Part shown: positions 52,594 to 64,000 of the stretch, piece by piece | How positions within the stretch are numbered: the stretch's first letter is position 1 | Layout: each line of letters opens with the position of its first letter | Assembly: GCA_030743005.1 (NCBI GenBank) | Contig: JASLTG010000015.1 | Span: 1 to 64,000 of the forward strand | DNA: 64,000 nucleotides | Direction of reading: 5' to 3' | Source of the DNA: Acidimicrobiales bacterium | GTDB taxonomy: Bacteria; Actinomycetota; Acidimicrobiia; Acidimicrobiales; Poriferisodalaceae | Notes under the pieces: model-generated | Databases searched by the model: none | What the model was told of the DNA's origin: nothing | Seen by the model: only the letters and a program-made list of their open reading frames with translations | Position numbers and translations under genes: made by a program

Positions 52594-53424
52594 TCAGTGT
52601 GGAACACTTTCCGATGAATTTCGATGACCATTAGAGGGTTCATTTTGAAGACCTCTCACCACAACTCCCACCGCTACTACCAACACAACGATTGAAGTCC
52701 ACACGTTGACTCGAACACCAAACACCTCAGTGGCCTTATCGGCCCGAAGTAGCTCAATCCATAGTCTTCCCAGGGTGTACCCGGCTACATAAATGGCCCA
52801 GCTGTAGCCCTTCCTAAGTTGGGGAAATAACCTCGGCGTAAGCACCGCTATAAACGCAGCAACTCCCAAATTCCACAAAGCTTCATAGAGGAAAGTCGGA
52901 TGAAAGGTTTGTGAGTCCGCGTATTCCATGGGTCGATGCTCACTGTCAATTCGCAACCCCCAAGGCAAATCGGTCGGTCTCCCAAACAATTCTTGATTGA
53001 ACCAATTTCCCAGCCGTCCGACCGCTTGAGCTATCGGAATTCCAACAGCGGTGGCATCAAACATTGCAGCGACGTCGCCATGTTCTCGACGTACTATCCA
53101 CCACGCAACTAGCGTGGCCGCAGCCACTCCTCCCCAAATCCCAAGTCCTCCTTTCCAAAGTTTTGGAATCTCAGCCCAGTTGCCTTGGAATCGACTGAAG
53201 TCAGTGGCGACGTGATAAAGGCGAGCTCCTATTATTCCGGCTGGAATTGACCAGGTCGCCATCCGATGCACCATCACCGGGTCTCCGCCTGCGGCTTCAT
53301 AACGGCGGCTGCTTACCCACACCGCGAGCAAAGCCCCAACTGCAATCGCCAATCCATAGGCACGTAACTCAAAAGCACCTATTTGAATGGAGCTTGTCGA
53401 TGGGCTTGGGATTGCAGCAAACAT
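52594..53424 (-). CDS. lgt: Prolipoprotein diacylglyceryl transferase
   Basis: 276 residues with about seven membrane helices. Lgt attaches diacylglycerol to the lipobox cysteine of lipoproteins, such as those encoded at 16177 and 37189. The family signature is present in AVGRLGNWFNQELFGRPTDLPWGLRI (outline). PAGIIGARLYHVATD carries the conserved His-containing segment, and the C-terminal GYTLGRLWIELLRAD is also typical. ATG 53424 was chosen because AGGAG lies six bases upstream; GTG 53427 is three bases further out and too close to that site. It is followed downstream by the glycosyltransferase-like gene after 43 bp. Confidence 0.95.
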   Translation of the reverse strand: MFAAIPSPSTSSIQIGAFELRAYGLAIAVGALLAVWVSSRRYEAAGGDPVMVHRMATWSIPAGIIGARLYHVATDFSRFQGNWAEIPKLWKGGLGIWGGVAAATLVAWWIVRREHGDVAAMFDATAVGIPIAQAVGRLGNWFNQELFGRPTDLPWGLRIDSEHRPMEYADSQTFHPTFLYEALWNLGVAAFIAVLTPRLFPQLRKGYSWAIYVAGYTLGRLWIELLRADKATEVFGVRVNVWTSIVVLVVAVGVVVRGLQNEPSNGHRNSSESVPH

Positions 53425-53430
53425 CACATT

Positions 53431-53435
53431 CTCCT
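53431..53435 (-). promoter_or_regulatory. Ribosome binding site deciding the lgt start
   Basis: AGGAG on the minus strand is six bases from ATG 53424 and only three from the adjacent GTG 53427. The spacing favours the ATG. Confidence 0.55.
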
Positions 53436-53518
53436 GTCACGCTGAGGATATAGCCAAAGGGTTGCTTCTAGAGAGGCGTCCTTGCCAGAACCGCTTCGTC
53501 CGCGTCCTTAATCCGAGA

Positions 53519-54508
53519 TTAAGTAGTGGACAGACCCTCATACACAGCAGCGGTAATTCCTCGATTTTCGAGTTCCTGCAACCAGGGAAGTGGATCATCC
53601 AACATTCCTAAACTCCACGAACCTGAAGGCAACACATCCAAAAGCGACCATTCCGCAGCTATCGCTGCGACAGCAGCCGCTGCCGCCGAAGGGTAGTCAA
53701 TTGCTCCGATCACTTCAGTAGTCTGGACCCCGCCTCGAATGCCCCGAATTTCAACTCGGACTGCCCCTGGACCGCCGTCGCTGTGAGGGGGACGAAGCAT
53801 TGGTAGCCAAGCAGTTAGCCGATCGCGTCTGGTGGCCGCCACCTTCGCTGTAATTCGTTCAGCTTCAGGGAAACTTGCCGACAATAAGACAGGGTCGGCG
53901 AGTGCTGCCCTATAGCAATCTCGGGCACCAAGTGGATCAGGGAACCAGACCAGTTCTCGGCCTGCACCACTGGGGCGCTTCATCCAGCTTCCATTGCGCC
54001 GTTCAAGTGCCTCCTGTGTTCTTGCACGATGAAGCTGGCGTTGGCACGAAGGGCCCCCAGTACCCATTCGGGCTACATGGATCTCTTCGACGCGATCGAA
54101 TCTCTCTCCACCGTGACGCGCGAGTAGACAACTCAAGCCCGGCGAAAAGGCAGCCCCCACGATGATCGACCGGTCAGCTTTTTCAGCTGTTGAATCAAGC
54201 TCTAACAACCCTTCCACATCATTTAATGCATCTGACAAAGAGACAACGTGAGAACCATTCCCGATTGCCTCTTCAGCAAGTTCTGCATGTCCACCCGAGG
54301 GTTGAGCTAATACGGTTACCTCCGCTGCTGGGAGTGGACCGGGAGCAACAACTTCGATATCGACGTCAACCAACTGGCGAACAAAACCATGCATCCGTTG
54401 AGGACGTCTTGCACCAAGAATCAATCTGTCGACGACGCCCGAAGCCGCAAGTTGTCGCGCGACCCGCCGACCAACAATCCCCGAACCTATAACAGCAACT
54501 GTTGACAT
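53519..54508 (-). CDS. Saccharopine-dehydrogenase-like NAD(P)-binding protein
   Basis: 329 residues. The N-terminus VAVIGSGIVGRRVARQLAASG is a clear Rossmann nucleotide-binding motif with GxGxxG. It is followed by ILGARRP and VVSLSDALNDVEGLLEL, as in saccharopine-dehydrogenase-like and related reductases. The C-terminal half has VGAAFSPGLSCLLARH and a later catalytic-domain-like region but no diagnostic residues that I can name. Such conserved actinobacterial proteins are mostly uncharacterised. Its ATG lies one base after the stop of a 45-residue protein gene (54510-54647), so the two are translationally coupled. Confidence 0.8.
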   Translation of the reverse strand: MSTVAVIGSGIVGRRVARQLAASGVVDRLILGARRPQRMHGFVRQLVDVDIEVVAPGPLPAAEVTVLAQPSGGHAELAEEAIGNGSHVVSLSDALNDVEGLLELDSTAEKADRSIIVGAAFSPGLSCLLARHGGERFDRVEEIHVARMGTGGPSCQRQLHRARTQEALERRNGSWMKRPSGAGRELVWFPDPLGARDCYRAALADPVLLSASFPEAERITAKVAATRRDRLTAWLPMLRPPHSDGGPGAVRVEIRGIRGGVQTTEVIGAIDYPSAAAAAVAAIAAEWSLLDVLPSGSWSLGMLDDPLPWLQELENRGITAAVYEGLSTT

Positions 54509-54509
54509 A

Positions 54510-54647
54510 TCAGCGGAAGTCCGGGCCGCTTAACTGTCGCCACTTACCTTGACGCGGGGGAATTCCTCCCGATCCTCTTAGACGCAAGATGGCAGCAACA
54601 ACCGTTCCTACACCCATTGCCAAGATTGCTCGGCGTAGTGCTCGCAC
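54510..54647 (-). CDS. 45-residue basic small protein coupled to the saccharopine-dehydrogenase-like gene
   Basis: GTG at 54645-54647 opens a 45-codon frame ending in TGA at 54510-54512. It has a near-ideal ribosome binding site, GGAGG at 54653-54657, with five-base spacing. The product starts MRALRRAILAMGVGTVVAAI, a short amphipathic or membrane-inserting segment with flanking Arg residues. It continues with a Gly/Pro/Arg-rich tail ending SGPDFR. The stop is followed after one base by the ATG of the next gene, which indicates coupling. It lies about 58 bases downstream of tRNA-Ile on the same strand. The family is unknown, but the signals make a real gene likely. Confidence 0.65.
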   Translation of the reverse strand: MRALRRAILAMGVGTVVAAILRLRGSGGIPPRQGKWRQLSGPDFR

Positions 54648-54652
54648 AACTA

Positions 54653-54657
54653 CCTCC
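54653..54657 (-). promoter_or_regulatory. Ribosome binding site of the 45-residue protein gene
   Basis: GGAGG on the minus strand, five bases before GTG 54647. It is the main evidence that this very short frame is translated. Confidence 0.6.
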
Positions 54658-54705
54658 GCTCAGAGACTTAAATCACAGGTTATGTGATACCGGTTGTTCG
54701 GAACG

Positions 54706-54779
<74 letters not shown>

Positions 54780-54794
54780 GAACAAGTGTCCGAT

Positions 54795-54809
54795 AGTAGC
54801 GGCGCTACT
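54795..54809. repeat. Short perfect hairpin between DUF3566 gene and tRNA-Ile
   Basis: AGTAGC and GCTACT flank a GGC centre (54795-54809). No T-run follows on either strand. Lying between the DUF3566 gene and the 5' side of tRNA-Ile, it could be a processing or weak termination structure. Confidence 0.3.
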
Positions 54810-54833
54810 GACGCGTCACCAACGTGATTGTGT

Positions 54834-55607
54834 TTAAGAGGGCGGTTGATCTTCTTCTAACAGCGTCACTCGTACTCCGCCAACAAGGTCACTAATGAGA
54901 TTAAAGATGATTGTCAGCAGAACATTAAACGCAACCCCGGCAACAAATAACACCGCTCCAATGACCGTCGCTCGCCGGAAAATTTCGTCTCCGTTGATCT
55001 CCCATACCTCATATGAGCCGACCTCGGCGATAAAGGACTCGATATTGGTGATCACGCCTGATTGCACTGCAGCGGTCCACAGTAGGTAGCCGGCGATAAC
55101 TGTCGCTCCATACAGGCAGGCGTACAACAAGACCGAAACCTTCAATACCGACCAAGGATCGATATGTCTGATGGTTCGTCGAGTTCTCTTTACTCGAGCG
55201 CGACGTCTTCCTAGCCATCCAAGATCTTCTTCTGCCAACAAAATTGGTGCCTCGTCGGCTGGTGCTATTGGAAGAACTGGCTCAATTTGCTGACTTATCT
55301 GGGTATCAACAACCGAAGGTTGTGATTTGTCGATTAACGGGACAACCCCAGTTTCATCATTTGGCTCTGGGATCTCGACTGTTTCACTCCTTTTTTGACC
55401 TGCCGGGGGGCGCCTAACGACTTGTTTGTCTTTTGTTCGCCGTTCTTCTTTAGGAGCGCGGCTGCGCTTTGTTTCGGAGGCTTTCTGTCTTTTTGATCGC
55501 TGCCGGCCGGTTTCTTGTTGGTCTAGTCCAACCGCACGCGCGAATGTTTCATCGTCAACCCCATCTGCAGAAGGGTTTCCTTGGTCTGGTTGATCGGAAT
55601 CAGCCAC
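54834..55607 (-). CDS. DUF3566 membrane protein downstream of gyrA
   Basis: About 257 residues. The first 130 are a highly charged, low-complexity cytoplasmic region rich in Lys, Arg, Glu and Ser. The DUF3566 domain follows, with two transmembrane helices (SVLKVSVLLYACLYGATVIAGYLLW, outline, and GAVLFVAGVAFNVLLTIIFN) separated by a soluble loop, then DLVGGVRVTLLEED at the end. This actinobacterial family usually follows gyrA, and its role is unclear, possibly in cell envelope or division. GTG 55607 was chosen; a TTG at 55631 has its AAGGG directly adjoining, which is too close. It begins 44 bases after the gyrA stop. Confidence 0.85.
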   Translation of the reverse strand: MADSDQPDQGNPSADGVDDETFARAVGLDQQETGRQRSKRQKASETKRSRAPKEERRTKDKQVVRRPPAGQKRSETVEIPEPNDETGVVPLIDKSQPSVVDTQISQQIEPVLPIAPADEAPILLAEEDLGWLGRRRARVKRTRRTIRHIDPWSVLKVSVLLYACLYGATVIAGYLLWTAAVQSGVITNIESFIAEVGSYEVWEINGDEIFRRATVIGAVLFVAGVAFNVLLTIIFNLISDLVGGVRVTLLEEDQPPS

Positions 55608-55651
55608 GCGTCGAAGTGTACGGGAGCACAACCCTTAGCTGGGCGCGGTGC

Positions 55652-60087
<4,436 letters not shown>

Positions 60088-60193
60088 TTAACCCCTTTTC
60101 GTGAGTCAAATACTACCAGTAGGAGGGGTCCCGTAGAGGTAGGGTTAAATTCGTTATATGGCTTCTCAAGCCTTCTGACGCAAAATACTTACG

Positions 60194-60514
60194 TTATGAG
60201 CCTTTGACGTGAACTTTGAGACCGGAAAAGTTGAGTTTTGGGTCTATGTCTCTCAACTTTGCAACTAGCTCTTGTTCTAAATACTGAATCTCAGTTGCCC
60301 ACCCTGGATGGTCAACATCAATAAGAAGACAATTATCAACGACTCGACGGGGCTTACAGTGATCTGCAATGGTTGGGCCGACGGCTTCTGCCCAGTGTTG
60401 GTAAACGAGAAACATGGCTCCGTCATCACCAAAGTCACTGACAAGCCGTTTTAAAACATCGCGCAACGATCGTGGTTGATGCCATTGGGATGATCCTCCA
60501 CCGCTAATTTCCAT
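60194..60514 (-). CDS. dciA: DUF721 / DciA-type protein
   Basis: About 106 residues of DUF721, homologous to DciA, which helps load or act on the replicative helicase in bacteria without DnaC. The domain core is PRSLRDVLKRLVSDFGDDG, followed by VYQHWAEAVGPTIADHCKP and LLIDVDHPGWATEIQYLEQEL. ATG 60514 was chosen and overlaps the recF 3' end by 11 bases. A longer frame to 60556 is possible but would overlap by 53. The position between recF and gyrB is the standard place in actinobacteria. Confidence 0.88.
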   Translation of the reverse strand: MEISGGGSSQWHQPRSLRDVLKRLVSDFGDDGAMFLVYQHWAEAVGPTIADHCKPRRVVDNCLLIDVDHPGWATEIQYLEQELVAKLRDIDPKLNFSGLKVHVKGS

Positions 60515-61586
60515 GGATTCGACCTTCAACAATTTCCAATGTTTGGACTGGATCAATTCCGTCAGGAACCGTTCCTGTCGCTGAGGTTAAAATTATTTGT
60601 GAATCAGGAAGACACTCCACGAGCCTTTTGGCGCGGGTTTCGTCTAATTCAGAAAACACATCGTCCAACAGAACAACCGATTGATCTCCTGTTGCTTCTT
60701 CAACGAAAACATATGTCGCTAACCGCAACGCTAAAGCCAAACTACGTTGCTCTCCTTGTGATGCATGAAATCGAGAATGGAGCGGCCCTAAAAGAATGGT
60801 CAGATCATCGCGATGAGGCCCCACTAATGTCATTCCTCTTCTAATTTCATCACCCTGCACTCTTGAAAGAACAGCTGCGAGTCCTTCGTCCCTCCAGTCA
60901 GTGTCAAGCTGTAGTGATACATCGGTATCGAGGCCTGACACCCGTTGGTAGAAATCTGAAACCACTGGATGGATGGAGGCTATGAAATTGGCTCTGTGTT
61001 GTCCCACCACGTTCGCGGCCTCTATTAGTTGTTCGTCCCAGACAAGCAAGTTGGCTCCCAAGTCCTCGGAATAGCGGCCTCGGGCTTGTTTCAATAGATT
61101 GTTTCGCTGTCGAAGAATTTGGTCAAAGTCGGTTCGAACTGCCCTGAACTCAACACTTCCTAGGGCGATTGTTTCATCTAATAGAGATCGTCTAACTGAA
61201 GGTGGGCCTTTAATGATGTCTAGATCGTTTGGACTAAAGACAACAATCCGAACCGTGTCACCCAAGTCTCGGAATTTCTTTATTTTTTGTTTATTTACTT
61301 GAGCTTTTGAGCGCCCTTGTGCTGCTAGCTCCACCTCGACAAGTGAGGTTCTGCCTTCGTGTTCAACTTCTGCCCTCAAATAAGCAGCTGGTCTTCCAGC
61401 TGCAACTAGAGCATCAACCTTTGCTCCGCGAAACGATCGAGCACCGCTCAACAAATGAAGTCCCTCAATTAGGTTCGTTTTTCCGTGCCCGTTTAATCCA
61501 ATAACAAGAGTGACCTTTTCGTTAAGTTCAACGTCAGTTGCTGAGTGGTTACGGAAGTCTGTAAGCCACAGGCGCTTAATGATCAA
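60504..61586 (-). CDS. recF: DNA replication/repair protein RecF
   Basis: 360 residues of the SMC-like ATPase that loads RecA at gaps with RecO and RecR. Walker A is LVIGLNGHGKTNLIEGL. The signature motif lies in FHASQGEQRSLALALRLA, and Walker B is VVLLDDVFSELDETRAKRL. LWLTDFRNHSATDVEL is the family start. TTG 61586 is used as start; a strong binding site is not visible. It lies 16 bp after dnaN and overlaps dciA. Confidence 0.95.
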   Translation of the reverse strand: MIIKRLWLTDFRNHSATDVELNEKVTLVIGLNGHGKTNLIEGLHLLSGARSFRGAKVDALVAAGRPAAYLRAEVEHEGRTSLVEVELAAQGRSKAQVNKQKIKKFRDLGDTVRIVVFSPNDLDIIKGPPSVRRSLLDETIALGSVEFRAVRTDFDQILRQRNNLLKQARGRYSEDLGANLLVWDEQLIEAANVVGQHRANFIASIHPVVSDFYQRVSGLDTDVSLQLDTDWRDEGLAAVLSRVQGDEIRRGMTLVGPHRDDLTILLGPLHSRFHASQGEQRSLALALRLATYVFVEEATGDQSVVLLDDVFSELDETRAKRLVECLPDSQIILTSATGTVPDGIDPVQTLEIVEGRIHGN

Positions 61587-61602
61587 TATCTTGTCGGTTT
61601 AC

Positions 61603-62709
61603 TCAAGAAACTCGAACTGGCATTAATAAATACAAGAAGTCGCCGCCTTCACTTGAACGAAGCACTGCTGGCTTTAACGCGTCAAGAGTTTCGAGTACAA
61701 CTTCATCACCAGGCGCAGCTTCTAGCCCCTGAATAAGATATTCAGGGTTGAAAGCGACAGTCAGTTCGTCGCCGTTGTATTGGGCATCCACTTCCTCGTG
61801 TGCCTGGCCTACATCTTGCGTGACGGCCATTAACTCCACACAATCGGCCTTCTGGGTGATTCTTAATGGTGTTGTGTCTCGCGCCATCAACTTCACTCGC
61901 CGAACAGCTTCTAACAAGGGCTCTCGACCAATGGTCAGCTGGTTTGGGTAACTGCTTGGAATTAGCTGTCTGTAGTTAGGGAACTCCCCCTCAATTAGCC
62001 GGGTCGTTACCTGAACGTCCCCGTCGTCGACGGTTACATCGAAACTAACTTCGCGTTCACCTAACCGAACGGTGACCTCTTCGGATTCGCCCAGCACTCG
62101 TCCCAACTCATCGAGAGCTCTCGAAGGAACCAGTACTTTTTGACCTTCACTCAGAACTGTTGCCTCAGGAAGGTCTCGAACAGCAAGGCGATAAGAGTCA
62201 GTGGCTACCAAACGAAGTCCCCCGTCTTCGGCTGACATCAGGACGCCAGTGAGAATGGGTCTCGCGTCATCTCCGCTTGCAGCCCGGACAACTTGCTTCA
62301 ACCCAGCAGCTAGATCTGCTGTCGAAACCGTCACCTCATCGCCTTTGGGGTCAGACAGAGAAGGGAAATCATCGACAGGAAGCGTCCGGACAGAAAATTG
62401 TGAACGCCCGCCTGAGATCTTCGCTTCCTCTCCGGCAACTTCTACTTCGATTGCTCCAGAGTCAAGAGAACGAATGATGTCGACAGCTATACGCGACGGC
62501 AAAACAGCTTCACCAGGTTCTGTTACAGCAACAGGTACTGACGCTCTAACAGTGATCTCTAAATCACTTCCGGTCATTGTTAGAACATCTTTGTGAGCTT
62601 TTAAATGAATGCCAGTAAGAACTGGCAAAGCACCACCTCGACTACTCACAGCTCTACTTGCCGTGCCTAGTTGTTCGACGAGTGCGTCGCGTTCACATCG
62701 AAATTTCAC
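61603..62709 (-). CDS. dnaN: DNA polymerase III beta subunit (sliding clamp)
   Basis: 368 residues with three repeated clamp domains. MKFRCERDALVEQLGTASRAVSSRG opens domain 1 (outline). PRLI-like segments such as TTRLIEGEFPNYRQLIPSSY mark the end of domain 2. The C-terminus FLYLLMPVRVS is the conserved closing of the clamp, including the hydrophobic cleft residues. The start is GTG 62709 with GAAGGG five bases upstream. It is the first gene on the left arm of the origin and runs away from it. Confidence 0.96.
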   Translation of the reverse strand: MKFRCERDALVEQLGTASRAVSSRGGALPVLTGIHLKAHKDVLTMTGSDLEITVRASVPVAVTEPGEAVLPSRIAVDIIRSLDSGAIEVEVAGEEAKISGGRSQFSVRTLPVDDFPSLSDPKGDEVTVSTADLAAGLKQVVRAASGDDARPILTGVLMSAEDGGLRLVATDSYRLAVRDLPEATVLSEGQKVLVPSRALDELGRVLGESEEVTVRLGEREVSFDVTVDDGDVQVTTRLIEGEFPNYRQLIPSSYPNQLTIGREPLLEAVRRVKLMARDTTPLRITQKADCVELMAVTQDVGQAHEEVDAQYNGDELTVAFNPEYLIQGLEAAPGDEVVLETLDALKPAVLRSSEGGDFLYLLMPVRVS

Positions 62710-62770
62710 GTCGCCCTTCTTCTTTCTATTTGTTTTCTAAAATTTAATAGTGGTAATAGGTCCTGTGGAT

Positions 62771-62779
62771 TGTGGATAA
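62771..62779 (-). promoter_or_regulatory. DnaA box 1 (perfect)
   Basis: TTATCCACA on the minus strand, an exact match to the strong R-type DnaA box. Confidence 0.8.
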
Positions 62780-62877
62780 ACCCACATAACCCCTAGTCAG
62801 TTGCTGTTTCTTTATCGACACTACTGTCCACCGCTACCCACAGGAGACCTAACGTATTTACAAAAGTTTCCAACTTA

Positions 62878-62886
62878 TGTGGATAA
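62878..62886 (-). promoter_or_regulatory. DnaA box 2 (perfect)
   Basis: TTATCCACA on the minus strand, exact match, 107 bases from box 1, about ten helical turns away. Confidence 0.8.
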
Positions 62887-62928
62887 CCAAACTTTTTCCA
62901 CCCCATCTCCACAATGTGATCCAGAACC

Positions 62929-62937
62929 TTATCCACT
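62929..62937 (+). promoter_or_regulatory. DnaA box 3 (one mismatch)
   Basis: TTATCCACT on the plus strand, eight of nine bases, directly after the dnaA stop and opposite in orientation to boxes 1 and 2. Confidence 0.65.
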
Positions 62938-62939
62938 GG

Positions 62940-64000
62940 TTAATTGGACTTGATATCAGAGATCAATGCGCTGACTTGGTCGTAAACTTGCCGCCGCTCC
63001 GCCATCTGGTTTCCAACTTTTTCGACAGCATGCATGACGGTTGTGTGATCACGCCCTCCAAATTCTCGAGCAATTGCTGGATAACTCAAGTCCGTTAATT
63101 CACGAACGACGTACATGCTTATTTGGCGGGCCTGCACAAGACTGCGGTGCCTTCGTTTTCCCTGTAGTTCCTCTACGTCGTACCCAAACATGTCAGATGT
63201 GGCGTTGAGAATCACATCCGGAGTAATTGGCCTGGACTCGTTGTTGTGCACGATATCGCCAAGGACTCGTTCAGCAAGATCAACTGAAATCGGCTCATCA
63301 GTCAACGACGCGTACGCGCTGACACGGATTAGAGCCCCCTCGAGTTCACGGATGTTGTTTGTTATAAGTTCCGCAATAAATTCCAATGCTTCGTCCGGAA
63401 CCTCACTTCGCGCCACTTCGGTTTTCTTCCTAAGAATGGCAAGGCGGGTCTCAACATCAGGCGGTTGGATATCGGTAATGAGGCCCCACTCGAATCTGCT
63501 CCGCAGACGATCTTCCAACGTTGCGATATTCCTTGGAGGTCTATCTGAAGACAGAATGACTTGTCTACCAGCTCCGTGAAGTGAATTGAATGTGTGGAAA
63601 AACTCTTCCTGGAGTCCCTCTTTGCCTTCCATGAACTGAATGTCATCGATTAACAAAACATCAATGTCGCGATAGCGACGTTTGAAGGTGCTTGTAGTAG
63701 AAGTACGTATCGCTTCAACGAATTCATTCATGAAAGTTTCTGTTGAAACATATCTAGCTGTGTAGTTGGGGTATGTACTCCTGATGTAATGAACTATCGC
63801 TTGGAGAAGATGCGTTTTCCCTAGTCCAGCGGCGCCATGAATAAACAACGGGTTATAACTTCTGCCTGGAGTTTCAGCTACCGCCAGTGCCGCCGCATGA
63901 GCAAATCGGTTACTGGTCCCGGTAACAAATGATTCAAAGGTGTAGAGCGGTTGGATTGTGTCGGTATAGGAGTCACCAGTTGAACCATTTGGTCTAGTGG
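62940..64000 (-). CDS. dnaA: Chromosomal replication initiator DnaA (5' end outside window)
   Basis: The last 353 residues are visible and the N-terminal domains I and II are cut off by the window edge. The visible frame begins in the linker before the AAA+ domain (YTFESFVTGTSNRFAHAAA). Walker A is IHGAAGLGKTHLLQ. Walker B is VLLIDDIQFMEG, and the sensor/arginine-finger region includes RLRSRFEWGLITDIQPPD. The C-terminal DNA-binding domain IV shows SYPAIAREFGGRDHTTVMHAVEKV, with the box-reading GRDHTTV signature. The stop borders the origin spacer. A TTG at 63848 is not the start, since the frame stays open and homologous to the edge. Confidence 0.97.
   Translation of the reverse strand, partial: TRPNGSTGDSYTDTIQPLYTFESFVTGTSNRFAHAAALAVAETPGRSYNPLFIHGAAGLGKTHLLQAIVHYIRSTYPNYTARYVSTETFMNEFVEAIRTSTTSTFKRRYRDIDVLLIDDIQFMEGKEGLQEEFFHTFNSLHGAGRQVILSSDRPPRNIATLEDRLRSRFEWGLITDIQPPDVETRLAILRKKTEVARSEVPDEALEFIAELITNNIRELEGALIRVSAYASLTDEPISVDLAERVLGDIVHNNESRPITPDVILNATSDMFGYDVEELQGKRRHRSLVQARQISMYVVRELTDLSYPAIAREFGGRDHTTVMHAVEKVGNQMAERRQVYDQVSALISDIKSN

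Larger units (their letters stand above)
62710..62939. other. Chromosomal replication origin (oriC) in the dnaA-dnaN spacer
   Basis: The 230-bp spacer contains two perfect DnaA boxes on the minus strand (TGTGGATAA at 62771-62779 and 62878-62886) and one near-perfect box on the plus strand (TTATCCACT, 62929-62937). Weaker matches with two mismatches lie at 62764-62772, 62834-62842 and around 62904-62914. Next to dnaN, an AT-rich run (about 62718-62755) contains TTTTCTAAAATTTAATAG and is a natural unwinding-element candidate. Position between dnaA and dnaN is the usual actinobacterial oriC site. Confidence 0.88.

Noticed and set aside
63846-63848. TTG as dnaA start
   Set aside because: The frame continues with conserved DnaA sequence to the window edge, so this codon is an internal leucine.

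Overview
This 64-kb window is a piece of an actinobacterial chromosome that ends at the replication origin. The right end reads dnaA (cut by the window edge), a DnaA-box-rich spacer (oriC), dnaN, recF, dciA (DUF721), gyrB, gyrA, a DUF3566 membrane protein, tRNA-Ile(GAT) and, further on, tRNA-Ala(TGC). That order, with DUF3566 behind gyrA, is typical of Actinobacteria. Moderate G+C by eye, several LLM-class (F420/FMN type) oxidoreductases, three PhyH dioxygenases, sulfatases and many GTG/TTG starts suggest a marine, compact-genome member of the Acidimicrobiia. This placement is inferred from gene content, not from a marker-gene tree.

Layout. 0-10 kb: small catabolic and detoxification genes (crotonase, VOC protein, methyltransferase, SnoaL-like proteins, an LLM oxidoreductase with an N-acyl-D-amino-acid deacylase, PhyH, a limonene-epoxide-hydrolase-type enzyme, esterases, a thioesterase, a nitroreductase). 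10-13.8 kb: one very long fused CydDC-like ABC exporter. 13.9-17.5 kb: a three-gene operon of class III PLP enzyme, APH-family kinase and secreted serine hydrolase. 17.5-21.5 kb: a formylglycine sulfatase overlapping a divergent MBL-fold alkylsulfatase homologue.

21.6-41.9 kb is the most coherent block and looks like a purine/ureide catabolic island. It holds an 8-oxoguanine-deaminase-like amidohydrolase, two fold-type II PLP enzymes, an alpha/beta hydrolase, a two-subunit xanthine-dehydrogenase-type hydroxylase with permuted FAD and Fe-S domains, a second XdhD-like hydroxylase with an SsnA-like amidohydrolase, a D-carbamoylase, an M20 allantoate/L-carbamoyl amidohydrolase, an LLM oxidoreductase and a four-gene BMP-type nucleoside ABC importer. 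Two long operons of overlapping genes converge and share stop-codon bases. The likely logic is import, hydroxylation and deamination of purines, then release of carbamoyl groups and amines. Uricase, allantoinase and a Mo-cofactor insertion chaperone are not in the window.

41.9-53.5 kb: an XPB/SSL2-type helicase, a hemolysin III homologue, a GH51 arabinofuranosidase, a bicupin protein, a tandem PhyH pair, tRNA-Ala with a terminator, another LLM enzyme, a threonine-dehydratase-like enzyme, a glycosyltransferase-like protein and lgt. 53.5-64 kb: a saccharopine-dehydrogenase-like protein with a coupled 45-aa protein, then the origin block.

I saw no transposase, phage gene, CRISPR array, rRNA or recognisable transcription factor. 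Two very small proteins (38 and 45 aa) were found by reading intergenic spaces.
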